From: Sphingobacteriaceae bacterium GW460-11-11-14-LB5
Lineage (GTDB): Bacteria; Bacteroidota; Bacteroidia; Sphingobacteriales; Sphingobacteriaceae
Direction: 5' to 3'
DNA length: 64,000 bases
Assembly: GCA_002151545.1 (NCBI GenBank)
Contig: CP021237.1
Span: forward strand, 5,766,001 to 5,830,000
This document shows positions 1-8,434 of this stretch, one piece after another. Numbering within the stretch: the stretch's first letter is position 1; each line of letters opens with the position of its first letter. Position numbers and translations under genes: made by a program. The notes beneath the pieces are model-generated. The model searched no databases, had not been told where the DNA came from, and saw nothing but the letters and a program-made list of their open reading frames with translations.

Positions 1-1316
1 TGTTTAAGGCAAATAAAGCATTATTACCACTTACCGTTGTTGGCTTACTTACTGCACTGGGATTTACTTTTTGTGCATGGAATAGCAATGCTGTTCATTT
101 CGGAATGATGCAGACGGATAACTTTGCCCTGGCATTTTCCGGAATCTGTATTATCGGTACACTTTTGATCTTTTTATTAACACAGAACTATTTCCACGCT
201 AAAAGCGATAACATAGCCGAATATTATACCCTGATTCTTTTCGCACTGGCCGGAATGATCATGATGGTATCGTATAAAAATATGGCCATGTTATTTGTAG
301 GCTTAGAAATCATGTCGGTGAGTTTATACATTTTGGCAGGTATCCGTAAAAAGGATTTTGCCTCTAACGAAGCTTCCTTAAAGTATTTCTTAATGGGTGC
401 TTTCTCAACAGGTTTCTTATTATTTGGTATCACCTTGATTTATGGCGCTACAGGGTCATTTGATCTAGACAAGATACAGGCTTATCTTGTAAATAGTCAG
501 GCCATTTCTCCAATATTCTATCCAGGTGTTATCCTGATGATGATTGGTTTAAGCTTTAAGGTTGGTGCTGCCCCTTTCCATTTCTGGACTCCAGATGTAT
601 ACGAAGGTGCTCCATCTTTAATTACCACCTTCATGAGTACGGTGGTTAAAACTGCAGGTTTTGCTGCTTTCCTAAGATTATTTGCTGGTGCACTTGCTCC
701 ACTTCACGATTTTTGGGTTGCACCCCTGATGGTGATTGTGTGTTTAACCTTATTCATCGGAAACGTAACTGCGCTATTCCAGAAGAACTTCAAACGCATG
801 CTGGCTTACTCGAGTATCTCGCATGCTGGTTACCTGTTATTTTCGCTTATCGTGTTAACCAAAAACTCTGGAAACAGCGTATTGGTTTATGCGGCAGCTT
901 ATACCTTCGCATCAATTATCGCTTTTGCGGTGTTAATATTAGTGAAACAAAAAACGGGTAGCGATAGCTTCGAAAGTTTTAATGGTTTGGCTAAACGTAA
1001 TCCCCTAGTTGCATTATGTTTAACTGTAGCCATGCTTTCATTAGCAGGTATTCCTTTAACAGCTGGTTTTATCGGGAAATATTTAATGTTCCTGAACGTA
1101 ATGACCGAATATAAAACCTTACTGGTTGCATTTGCGATTTTAAATGCATTGGTTGGCTTCTATTATTATTTTAGGGTAATTGTAGCCATGTGGTTTAAAG
1201 ACGGCGCAGAAACAGTGCTTTCAACCCCGGTGCAATACAAAGTTGTTTTATTGGTTTCTGTGGCAATTACACTAATTTTAGGTATTTATCCTGCAATTAT
1301 TTTAAACCTGATATAG
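1..1316 (+). CDS. nuoN: NADH-quinone oxidoreductase subunit N (5' partial)
   Basis: Membrane subunit of respiratory complex I, one of the three antiporter-like proton-pumping subunits (N, M, L). The reading frame is open from base 3 to the TAG at 1314-1316, giving 437 visible residues. The ATG at 105 is internal: in-frame hydrophobic codons precede it, so the true start lies left of the window. The visible part is almost wholly hydrophobic, with many membrane segments. It carries the proton-conducting antiporter core, including the segment with KVGAAPFHFWTPDVYEG and the FKRMLAYSSISHAGY motif, both typical of NuoN. nuoN is normally the last gene of the nuo operon, which fits the change of function directly downstream. 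Identification is firm; only the N-terminus is missing. Confidence 0.95.
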   Translation, partial: FKANKALLPLTVVGLLTALGFTFCAWNSNAVHFGMMQTDNFALAFSGICIIGTLLIFLLTQNYFHAKSDNIAEYYTLILFALAGMIMMVSYKNMAMLFVGLEIMSVSLYILAGIRKKDFASNEASLKYFLMGAFSTGFLLFGITLIYGATGSFDLDKIQAYLVNSQAISPIFYPGVILMMIGLSFKVGAAPFHFWTPDVYEGAPSLITTFMSTVVKTAGFAAFLRLFAGALAPLHDFWVAPLMVIVCLTLFIGNVTALFQKNFKRMLAYSSISHAGYLLFSLIVLTKNSGNSVLVYAAAYTFASIIAFAVLILVKQKTGSDSFESFNGLAKRNPLVALCLTVAMLSLAGIPLTAGFIGKYLMFLNVMTEYKTLLVAFAILNALVGFYYYFRVIVAMWFKDGAETVLSTPVQYKVVLLVSVAITLILGIYPAIILNLI

Positions 1317-1363
1317 GTATGCTGTTGTTTAATAATTATTTGTAGTTTTACGAATAATTGAAT

Positions 1364-2023
1364 ATGCACGATTTTTGGAATAACCTGCATCAGCTACTTG
1401 ACCCCGAGAAATTATTGAGGGAGGGTGGATTCTATCTAGTCGTATTCGTTATCTATGCAGAAACAGGCCTGTTTTTTGGTTTTTTTCTTCCCGGTGATTA
1501 TTTATTGTTTTTAGCGGGAATGTTTGTGGCAACAGGCAAGCTGGATGTGAACATTGCGGTACTCCTGGCGGGTTTATGTATTGCAGCCATTTCCGGGAAT
1601 TTTACCGGTTATTGGTTCGGACGTAAAACCGGCCCGGTATTGTACACCAGAAAAGACAGTTTCTTTTTTAAAAAGAGATATTTAAAAGCCGCTGAAGATT
1701 ATTATCATAAACAAGGTGCCTTTGCGTTAATAATGGGCCGATTTGTACCTATTGTTAGAACTTTTGCACCGATTTTTGCAGGGGTAGTAAAACTAGACTT
1801 TAAAAAATTTGCTTTATATAATGTCGTGGGTGGGGTACTTTGGATCTGTTCCTTAACTTTGCTCGGTTATTTTTTAGGCAAAAGATTTGAAAAAGAAATT
1901 AACGATTATTTATTATATATTATTATTGGCTTTATCCTTATTACAACTATACCATTATTAATTACCTTTGTAAAAAGTAAAGTAGTGAGTGGTCCTGAAG
2001 AGGATAAAACAGATTTAAATTAA
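1364..2023 (+). CDS. DedA family membrane protein
   Basis: DedA/SNARE-associated (VTT domain) inner-membrane protein of about 219 residues, a usual family length. The sequence shows the FFGFFLPGDYLL region near the N-terminus, the family signature GRFVPIVRTFAPIFAG near the middle, and several hydrophobic segments including two near the C-terminus. DedA proteins are linked to membrane homeostasis and to flipping of lipid carriers or phospholipids; which substrate applies here cannot be told. An in-frame TTG at 1358 lies two codons upstream, but the ATG at 1364 gives the more natural start (MHDFW). It is the first gene of a compact plus-strand run reaching 5928, and only two bases separate it from the pyrophosphatase gene. 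Confidence 0.88.
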   Translation: MHDFWNNLHQLLDPEKLLREGGFYLVVFVIYAETGLFFGFFLPGDYLLFLAGMFVATGKLDVNIAVLLAGLCIAAISGNFTGYWFGRKTGPVLYTRKDSFFFKKRYLKAAEDYYHKQGAFALIMGRFVPIVRTFAPIFAGVVKLDFKKFALYNVVGGVLWICSLTLLGYFLGKRFEKEINDYLLYIIIGFILITTIPLLITFVKSKVVSGPEEDKTDLN

Positions 2024-2025
2024 AA

Positions 2026-2577
2026 ATGGCAAAAGACGATCATCACGCGTGGCATAGCGTATCTCCTGGACATAACGTTCCAGAAATTGTAAACGCAATT
2101 ATTGAAATTCCAAAAGGTTCAAAAGCAAAATACGAAATAGATAAAGAATCTGGCTTAATTAAGTTAGACAGGGTTCTTTTTTCATCAGTAATGTATCCTG
2201 CAAACTATGGTTTTATTCCGCAAACTTATTGCGATGATAAAGATCCATTAGATATTTTAGTACTTTGTTCGGTAGATGTTTACCCAATGACATTGATTGA
2301 AGCTAAAGTAGTTGGTGTGATGCATATGGTTGATAATGGCGAACAAGATGATAAAATCATTGCTGTAGCTGCTCACGATATGTCTGTAAACTACATCAAC
2401 GATTTAGATGAGTTGCCTCCACACCAAATGAAAGAGATTGTTCGTTTCTTTCAGGATTATAAAGCATTAGAAGATAAAAATGTAACTATCGAACATTTAC
2501 TTGGTGTTCGTTATGCGCATAAAGTAATTAAAGAAAGCATAGAACTTTATAACACAACATTTAGAGAATTAGCTTAA
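2026..2577 (+). CDS. ppa: Inorganic pyrophosphatase (family I)
   Basis: Soluble cytoplasmic enzyme that hydrolyses pyrophosphate to two phosphates and so pulls biosynthetic reactions forward. The 183-residue protein has the family I core: the early stretch with EIPKGSKAKYEIDKESGLI, the NYGFIPQTYCDDKDPLDILVL segment holding the metal-binding acidic residues of the D-x-D-P-x-D signature, and the later GVMHMVDNGEQDDKIIAV region, which contains further Mg-binding aspartates. Length matches bacterial family I enzymes. It starts two bases after the DedA gene, and its stop shares a base with the next ATG, so translation with both neighbours is probably coupled. Confidence 0.95.
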   Translation: MAKDDHHAWHSVSPGHNVPEIVNAIIEIPKGSKAKYEIDKESGLIKLDRVLFSSVMYPANYGFIPQTYCDDKDPLDILVLCSVDVYPMTLIEAKVVGVMHMVDNGEQDDKIIAVAAHDMSVNYINDLDELPPHQMKEIVRFFQDYKALEDKNVTIEHLLGVRYAHKVIKESIELYNTTFRELA

Positions 2578-4001
2578 TGGATTTACCCACGGTCTGTTTG
2601 TTTTTAAATTTAGAGCTAAGTGCAATCCTGCCCACAAACGTAGTTTTGGTTGCTTTACAAGAACCTGATACCACTTCTGTAGGCTGGCGATTATTCTTTG
2701 CATTATTTTTGGTGTTACTTAACGGATTTTTTGTTGCAGCAGAGTTTGCAATTGTAAAAGTTCGGGCATCACAAATTGAAATTAAAGCAAAAACGGGCAG
2801 TCGGGTAGGCAAAATGGCCAAAGGGATTATTCATAATCTCGATGGATATCTGGCCGCCACACAGCTTGGTATAACGCTTGCATCACTTGGCTTAGGTTGG
2901 GTAGGTGAAGGCGTTATGCATACTATTTTCAAAAATCTTTTCGATAGTTTGGAGTGGGGTTTAAGCGAAGCTTCTATCCAGACCGCATCTACCATTGTTG
3001 CTTTCTCGCTCATTACCATTATGCACATTGTATTTGGCGAACTGGCACCAAAATCTTTTGCTATCCAAAGACCTGTAGCGACAACGTTATTCGTTTCAAT
3101 ACCACTTCAGTTATTTTATGTGGTATTTAGACCATTCATTTGGACGCTAAATAGCCTTGCTGCGATTATCCTTAAACCATTCGGAATTGATACTTCCAGC
3201 GGACATGAATCGCTGCATAGTACCGAAGAACTTCAGTATTTATTAGACCAGGGTAAAGAAAGTGGTGCATTAGATAATAACGAACATGAGCTGATTAAAA
3301 ACGTATTCGATTTTAATGAGCGCGTAGTGAAGAATATCATGGTTCCCCGGACTAAGATTTCGGGTATTGAATTAACTTCTCCAAAAGAAGAAGTGATTGA
3401 TACGATTATTAAAGAGGGCTATTCCCGCTTGCCGGTTTACGATGATATTATGGATAAAATTGTAGGAATTATCCATGCAAAAGATATTTTACCATTGGTT
3501 GCCGCAGGTAACCAGCACTGGACCTTAAACGATATCATCAGAAAACCATATTTCGTTACAGAAACAAAGAAAATCAACGATCTGATGAGCGAACTGCAAA
3601 GTAACCGCATACAGATTGCTATTGTATTGGACGAGTTTGGCGGTACAGCAGGTATGGTTACCTTAGAAGATATAGTTGAAGAACTTGTAGGAGAAATCCA
3701 GGATGAATACGATGAGGAAAAACCACTGGTAGAAAAAGTGTCTGACAATGAGTTTATCGTAAATGCGTTCGCTACTGTATATGATGTGAATGAACATTTG
3801 CCTCACGATTTACCAGAGGATGAAGATTTCGATACCATTGGCGGATTGGTTTCTCACGTTTTTGAACGTATCCCTGAGGTCGGCGAAAGCAACGAATCAT
3901 ATGGTTATCTGTTTACTATCCTTAAGAAGACAGAGCAGAATATCGAAACAATCAAGTTAGAATTGGTGATCAATAAAGCAGATATGGTTGATAATCATTA
4001 A
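2577..4001 (+). CDS. CNNM/CBS-domain transporter (HlyC/CorC family)
   Basis: Membrane protein of 474 residues with the usual three-part layout. A CNNM (DUF21) transmembrane domain covers roughly residues 35-225, including LVLLNGFFVAAEFAIVKVR. A tandem CBS pair covers about 235-370 (MVPRTKI and LDEFGGTAGMVTLEDIVEELVGEI). A CorC/HlyC C-terminal domain covers about 380-465. The family is associated with Mg or Co efflux and with metal sensing through the CBS pair; the GldE gliding protein also has this layout, but no gldD lies beside it here, so the general name is safer. The ATG overlaps the pyrophosphatase stop by one base. An uncharged 30-residue N-terminal extension precedes the first obvious membrane helix. 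Confidence 0.9.
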   Translation: MDLPTVCLFLNLELSAILPTNVVLVALQEPDTTSVGWRLFFALFLVLLNGFFVAAEFAIVKVRASQIEIKAKTGSRVGKMAKGIIHNLDGYLAATQLGITLASLGLGWVGEGVMHTIFKNLFDSLEWGLSEASIQTASTIVAFSLITIMHIVFGELAPKSFAIQRPVATTLFVSIPLQLFYVVFRPFIWTLNSLAAIILKPFGIDTSSGHESLHSTEELQYLLDQGKESGALDNNEHELIKNVFDFNERVVKNIMVPRTKISGIELTSPKEEVIDTIIKEGYSRLPVYDDIMDKIVGIIHAKDILPLVAAGNQHWTLNDIIRKPYFVTETKKINDLMSELQSNRIQIAIVLDEFGGTAGMVTLEDIVEELVGEIQDEYDEEKPLVEKVSDNEFIVNAFATVYDVNEHLPHDLPEDEDFDTIGGLVSHVFERIPEVGESNESYGYLFTILKKTEQNIETIKLELVINKADMVDNH

Positions 4002-4009
4002 TTTCAACT

Positions 4010-4714
4010 ATGCATATTTTTTACACGCCAGATATAACCCAAAATACCTATACACTTAACGAAGAAGAGAGTAAACACTGCGTGAGGGTCCTTCGCCTGA
4101 CCGTAGGCTCGATTGTTAACCTCGTTGATGGGAAAGGTGGTTTTTATACAGCTGAAATCACTTCCGATAATCCAAAAAAAGTTTCTTTAAGCATTTTAAA
4201 AGTAGAAAGGGAGTTTCATAAAAGAAACCATTACCTGCATATTGCTGTCGCACCAACCAAAAATATCGACCGTATCGAATGGTTTTTAGAGAAAGCAACA
4301 GAGCTGGGGATTGATGAAATTACACCAATTATTACCGATCGATCGGAGCGCAGGGTAGTTAAAGAAGACCGCCTCATTAAGGTGATCACTTCTGCAGTAA
4401 AACAGTCAATTAAAGCTTATCATCCCAAATTAAATGATGCTATTTCTTATGATGCTTTTTTAAAAGAATCATTTGATGGTGAAAAACTAATAGCGCATTG
4501 TATCGATAACGGAGAGAAAGAATATATATCCAAATTAGTAGCTCCACATCAAAAATATTTAATTCTTATTGGTCCGGAAGGAGATTTCACACCTGATGAA
4601 GTTAATTTAGCTTTGAACAAAGGCTTTAAAGCATTAACTTTAGGTGATAACAGGTTGCGCACAGAAACGGCTGCTTTATCTGTTTGTTTTGAAATCAATT
4701 ACCTTAACCGATAA
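4010..4714 (+). CDS. rsmE: 16S rRNA (uracil1498-N3)-methyltransferase
   Basis: SPOUT-class enzyme that methylates N3 of U1498 in 16S rRNA using S-adenosylmethionine. The 234-residue protein has an N-terminal PUA-like domain (EEESKHCVRVLRL, then VDGKGGFYTAEI) and a C-terminal knotted methyltransferase domain. The latter is marked by KATELGIDEITPIITDRSE, by LIGPEGDFTPDE and by the terminal LGDNRLRTETAAL, which forms the cofactor-binding knot. Length is typical. It sits eight bases after the CNNM gene and five before the DUF4159 gene, in the same presumed operon. Confidence 0.95.
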   Translation: MHIFYTPDITQNTYTLNEEESKHCVRVLRLTVGSIVNLVDGKGGFYTAEITSDNPKKVSLSILKVEREFHKRNHYLHIAVAPTKNIDRIEWFLEKATELGIDEITPIITDRSERRVVKEDRLIKVITSAVKQSIKAYHPKLNDAISYDAFLKESFDGEKLIAHCIDNGEKEYISKLVAPHQKYLILIGPEGDFTPDEVNLALNKGFKALTLGDNRLRTETAALSVCFEINYLNR

Positions 4715-4719
4715 TCAAT

Positions 4720-5424
4720 TTGAAGTTTTCAGTTTTTAGTTTTCAGTTTCCGAAATTCAGGTTTATTGCTTTTGGCCTTGGCCTTTTAGCTTTTTGCTTT
4801 GTGCTGTCTGCTTTTAGTTCGTTACCGCCAACCTACCGGATGGCCAAATTAAAGTATAATGGTGGCGGCGATTGGTATGCCGATAGAACAGCCCTGCCTA
4901 ATTTAATTGCCTACTGTAATGCCAATCTGAAAACTAATTTTTATGCAGAAGAAAGCATCGTTGAAGTAGGCTCAAAAGAAATTTTTAATTACCCCTTTGT
5001 TTATATGACTGGACACGGAAACGTGGTTTTTAACGATCAGGAAATTAAAAATTTAAGGCAATACCTTACCGGCGGTGGTTTTCTTCATATAGACGATAAT
5101 TATGGATTGGATAAATTTATCCGTCCGCAAATGAAAAAAGTATTTCCAGAACTAAGTTTTGTTGAATTGCCTGCAAACCATGCTGTGTATAACCAGAAAT
5201 TTAAGTTTCCCGCAGGCTTGCCAAAAATCCATGAACATGATAATAAAAGACCTCAGGGATTTGCATTGATATATAAGGGAAGAGTAGTTTGTTATTACAC
5301 CTTTGAATGCGATTTAGGGAACGGTTGGGAAGACTTTGGCACTTATCCTGAAGATACGCAGGAAACAAGGACAAAGGCGCTAAAAATGGGCGCAAATTTA
5401 GTTCAGTACGCTTTAACTCAGTAG
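4720..5424 (+). CDS. Secreted DUF4159 domain protein
   Basis: Protein of 234 residues with an N-terminal hydrophobic signal segment (about residues 13-33), followed by a DUF4159 domain. The domain resembles the glutamine-amidotransferase-like fold of ThuA-type proteins, seen in YMTGHGNVVFND and in GGGFLHIDDNYG. Biochemical function is unknown; similar proteins in this phylum are periplasmic or membrane-tethered. The start is a TTG directly after rsmE; the first in-frame ATG (codon 41) would remove the signal segment. The 5' end is odd: bases 4722-4750 are a low-complexity run of AGTTTTC-like units and the signal sequence is very rich in Phe and Leu, so the N-terminus may have arisen partly from intergenic repeat DNA. 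Confidence 0.8.
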   Translation: MKFSVFSFQFPKFRFIAFGLGLLAFCFVLSAFSSLPPTYRMAKLKYNGGGDWYADRTALPNLIAYCNANLKTNFYAEESIVEVGSKEIFNYPFVYMTGHGNVVFNDQEIKNLRQYLTGGGFLHIDDNYGLDKFIRPQMKKVFPELSFVELPANHAVYNQKFKFPAGLPKIHEHDNKRPQGFALIYKGRVVCYYTFECDLGNGWEDFGTYPEDTQETRTKALKMGANLVQYALTQ

Positions 5425-5427
5425 CGA

Positions 5428-5928
5428 ATGTATAAAGTAAAAGTAAACGACCAGTTTTTATTCGAAATTGAACATAACGAATCGGCCTTGCTGGTAAATG
5501 GAGATCCGGTTCAGCTTGATTTAAGTACGATGAGTAATCGCAATACTCATGTTTTATATCAGAATAAATCTTTTAATACCGAAATCGTTGAGCTGAACAA
5601 AGCAGATAAAACCTGTAAAGTAAAAGTAAACGGTAATATCTACCAGATTAGCATCGAAGATCAGTTTGATGTTTTGTTAAAACAACTCGGCCTCGATAAT
5701 TTAACGGCTAATAAAGTTTCAGAAATTAAAGCCCCGATGCCTGGTTTGGTACTAAAGGTTTTGGTTGAAGAAAATGCCGAGGTAAAGAAAGGGGATAATT
5801 TACTGGTGCTGGAAGCCATGAAAATGGAAAACATCCTAAAATCATCAACTGATGGCGTAGTAAAGAAAGTTTTGATTAAACAGGGCGATAAGGTGGAGAA
5901 GAATCAGATTTTGATTCAGTTTAAATAA
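5428..5928 (+). CDS. Biotin carboxyl carrier protein-type subunit
   Basis: Biotin/lipoyl attachment protein of 166 residues. The C-terminal 75 residues form a biotinyl domain: EIKAPMPGLVLKVLVEENAEVKKGD leads to EAMKMEN, whose central lysine is the biotinylation site, and then to a VKKVLIKQGDKVEKNQIL repeat of the barrel. The N-terminal half resembles the linker domain found in propionyl- or acyl-CoA carboxylase carrier subunits of Bacteroidota. It would be biotinylated by BirA and carry CO2 between a biotin carboxylase and a carboxyltransferase, neither of which is in this window. It is the last gene of the plus-strand run, followed by a repeat and a hairpin terminator. Confidence 0.85.
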   Translation: MYKVKVNDQFLFEIEHNESALLVNGDPVQLDLSTMSNRNTHVLYQNKSFNTEIVELNKADKTCKVKVNGNIYQISIEDQFDVLLKQLGLDNLTANKVSEIKAPMPGLVLKVLVEENAEVKKGDNLLVLEAMKMENILKSSTDGVVKKVLIKQGDKVEKNQILIQFK

Positions 5929-5945
5929 TTTTTGCCTCTGAAGTA

Positions 5946-6029
5946 CGTCATTTCGAGCGGAGTGAAACAAAGTCGAGAAATCTGTTTAGATAGATCTCTC
6001 CATTCCACTGCGTTTCAGTCGAGATGACG
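5946..6029. repeat. Intergenic palindromic repeat
   Basis: The ends form an imperfect inverted repeat: CGTCATTTCGA at 5946-5956 pairs with TCGAGATGACG at 6019-6029. A nested near-palindrome lies inside (GAGAAATCT against AGATCTCTC, one mismatch). The element carries no frame. Its ends match the form of dispersed palindromic elements common in Bacteroidota intergenic DNA (general knowledge). As RNA it could fold into a long hairpin after the biotin carrier gene. Confidence 0.7.
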
Positions 6030-6080
6030 AATTTCGGTTGAATTATTCAAGTTAGATATACCAAAATATAACTGTAAAAA

Positions 6081-6116
6081 AAAAGTCCCGATTTAATGTC
6101 GGGACTTTTCTTTTTT
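6081..6116. terminator. Bidirectional rho-independent terminator
   Basis: Perfect 11-bp stem AAAAGTCCCGA (6081-6091) and TCGGGACTTTT (6099-6109) with a seven-base loop. A T-rich tail follows on the plus strand and an A-run precedes it, giving T on the minus strand. It lies between the convergent biotin carrier (+) and gldJ (-) genes and can serve both. Confidence 0.88.
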
Positions 6117-7797
6117 ATTTACCTCTGCTAACCCGGTAAGGTTTTTGAGGAGGGTTTTTGAAATTTCTTTTGCCTGCAGTGCTAATTTCAGGAGCGCCAA
6201 GCATCGTCATGGCACAACGGAAACCAACTTCAGCTGATGATTCATCTTGTTGCATAAAACGACGAGTTGCCGGATTTAACCAGTAAGCCATATCATTCCA
6301 GGACCCACCTTTGTAAACTCTTGATTTATCGTTTACCAATGTTACACCTTCTTCATTTAATAAAGTGTTTTGTCTGTCACGATAGCCTCTTTGATCGGCC
6401 TGATAGCTGGTTGATGCAACCGGAGATTGCGGATCAGTCGATTTTGAAATCGAATCAGAACGTTTTGCCTGCGCTTGTTTTTCTGCCCAGGTTTGTTTTC
6501 TTCCGGCATAAGCATTTTCCTTAATCGGATTGCCATATTTGTCCAATGCAATTTTTCCGTTTTGCGAATCCTCTAGTTTTTTATTAGTAAAGTAGTTACC
6601 ACGGTAAGGGTTAAATGCATCTGCATCGGTAAATGTACCTGTTCTGTAAACATCATTAACCCATTCATTCACGTTTCCAGCCATGTTGTATAAGCCGAAG
6701 TCGTTTGGAGTGTATTGAATAACCGGAACAGTTAAATCTCCTTTATCATTTAACGAACCGCCAACACCCATATAATCGCCAGGTGCTCTTTTAAAGTTGG
6801 CCTGAATCATACCTCTGGTTTTCTTTTTAGCCGAACTAACACCTAAACCATTCCAGGGGTAAATTTTATTCTGATTGATGTTTTCGTATTCTGTATTGCC
6901 AATTAAACCCAAAGCAGCATATTCCCACTCTGCTTCTGTTGGTAAACGGTAAGGTTGCATAATTACACCATCTTCCAGTGTTGCATTTCTTCTAGGCTGG
7001 TTATTTCTTCCAGTACCTGCAGCTGCCGTTCCTCCAGCTGTAGTTGTTGCAGCACCAGATTTTGTATTGTAATCGATTGGAGCATTTTTTCCCTTGTCAT
7101 CATACTGGCCATTTAAATAGGCATCAGTATTAAAAGGTTTGTCTGGTTTTGGAGTTGCCGCTGCTGTAGTAGCAGTATTGCTTTTTCCATTGCCGGCTAA
7201 TGTCTTATAATCAGTTAAAATTCCTTTTTCACGTAGAATAAATTCGTTAGCTCTCGAAGTTCTCCACTCGCAATAACGCGATGCCTGCTCCCATGAAACA
7301 CCTACAACAGGGTAATCACGGTAAGCCGGGTGTCTTAAATAGTTATCTACATAAGGCTCATTATAAGATAATGCACGGCGCCATACTAAAGTATCAGGAA
7401 GCTCATTATAATAAAACTCACGATCTTCAGGATAGTTATATCTGATCCAGTGTAAGTATTCTAACCAATCGGTATTCGATACTTCAGTTTCATCCATGTA
7501 AAAAGATGGTACCGTAACCTGTCTTTTGTAATTGTAAATGTTTGGTTCAACACCCGCAACCTCGATGGCACTACCACCAACAACTAAAACTCCACCTTCG
7601 ATTGGAATTAAGCCAGGCCCCGGAGCTCTCTTATATTGAGTAGCTACAGCAAAAGCACCAGATTGGTTATTTTTGCTTTTCCTATCGGCATAAGGAATAC
7701 CTGTTTTGCTGGAACTATTCCCTCCTTTTGAGCTACAGCTCGTAAGTAGGGCGGCTAATGACAAACAAGTAAAAGAATATAGTAATAGTTTTTTCAT
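6115..7797 (-). CDS. gldJ: GldJ-like type IX secretion/gliding lipoprotein
   Basis: Lipoprotein of 560 residues with a formylglycine-generating-enzyme-like (SUMF1) fold that lacks enzymatic role in this family. GldJ works with GldK, GldN and others in the periplasmic ring of the type IX secretion system. The start is the ATG at 7797, not the longer frame from 7824, because it yields a clean lipoprotein signal with lipobox LTSC and Cys21. Diagnostic segments include FYMDETEVSNTDWLEYL, LPDTLVWRRALSYNE and NYLRHPAYRDYPVVGVSWEQA, which match GldJ more closely than GldK as I remember the families. A Thr/Ala-rich insert lies near residues 195-260, and the C-terminal SUMF1 part has MAGNVNEWVNDV and VYKGGSWND. 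It diverges from porV across a 637-base gap. Confidence 0.82.
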   Translation of the reverse strand: MKKLLLYSFTCLSLAALLTSCSSKGGNSSSKTGIPYADRKSKNNQSGAFAVATQYKRAPGPGLIPIEGGVLVVGGSAIEVAGVEPNIYNYKRQVTVPSFYMDETEVSNTDWLEYLHWIRYNYPEDREFYYNELPDTLVWRRALSYNEPYVDNYLRHPAYRDYPVVGVSWEQASRYCEWRTSRANEFILREKGILTDYKTLAGNGKSNTATTAAATPKPDKPFNTDAYLNGQYDDKGKNAPIDYNTKSGAATTTAGGTAAAGTGRNNQPRRNATLEDGVIMQPYRLPTEAEWEYAALGLIGNTEYENINQNKIYPWNGLGVSSAKKKTRGMIQANFKRAPGDYMGVGGSLNDKGDLTVPVIQYTPNDFGLYNMAGNVNEWVNDVYRTGTFTDADAFNPYRGNYFTNKKLEDSQNGKIALDKYGNPIKENAYAGRKQTWAEKQAQAKRSDSISKSTDPQSPVASTSYQADQRGYRDRQNTLLNEEGVTLVNDKSRVYKGGSWNDMAYWLNPATRRFMQQDESSAEVGFRCAMTMLGAPEISTAGKRNFKNPPQKPYRVSRGK

Positions 7798-8422
7798 ATA
7801 ATTCGTTGGTAATATCGTCCCCATGGGGATTCAACCGATAAAATTAAACAATTTTAAATGAATATATAAATAATGTGATAATAAAATATCGATTATATTT
7901 TTGAGTGATAACGTATTATTTTAAAGCGTATTGTGTCTGTTTACTTTTTAAGTTAAAATTAGGCTAAATAATTATAAATAAGCAAGATAAAAAGATAAAT
8001 TGGTCATCAGAGCTTGGAGTAAATAAGCTATGAAGCTATTAGGTATAATTACATTTATTAAGGTTCAGCCCATATGAATGATTAATATTTCTACATTTTG
8101 GGATCACTAGCACATAAAAGAGTAGCGTACAAATTTATAGTGTTGTAAATAAATTAATCCATATTTGATTTAAAGATTGCGAAGATCAAATTGATAAATT
8201 GAATTAATATTTTTTTACAGAAAAAATAAAACACCTGAATTACAATGCTAAGTGCTTATTAATTATAGCTTTATATTTTGTGTAGTCACGCAGGTATGTA
8301 AAAATCGTAGGTTTAATTAGTAAATAATCATAGAATTCGTAATTTGGTGAAATATAAGTTTTGGTTTTGCGTTACAGAATATATTCTCCAGTTATTGCTA
8401 AATACCAAAATCTAAAATTACG
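7798..8422. other. AT-rich divergent intergenic region
   Basis: About 625 bases between the divergent gldJ and porV starts with no credible frame on either strand and strongly AT-rich composition. I see no strong hairpin or repeat. It should hold the promoters for both genes; only the porV-side -7 element (listed separately) is recognisable. Confidence 0.5.
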
Positions 8423-8430
8423 TACCTTTA
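8423..8430 (+). promoter_or_regulatory. Putative -7 element of porV
   Basis: TACCTTTA, one base from the Bacteroidota consensus TAnnTTTG, ends four bases before the porV ATG. A TTG lies upstream at 8395-8397, but the spacing (25 bases) is longer than usual. If used, the leader would be very short. Confidence 0.45.
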
Positions 8431-8434
8431 AAGG

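Noticed and set aside
713..961. An 82-residue frame inside nuoN
   Set aside because: Overlaps NuoN in another frame with no features of its own.
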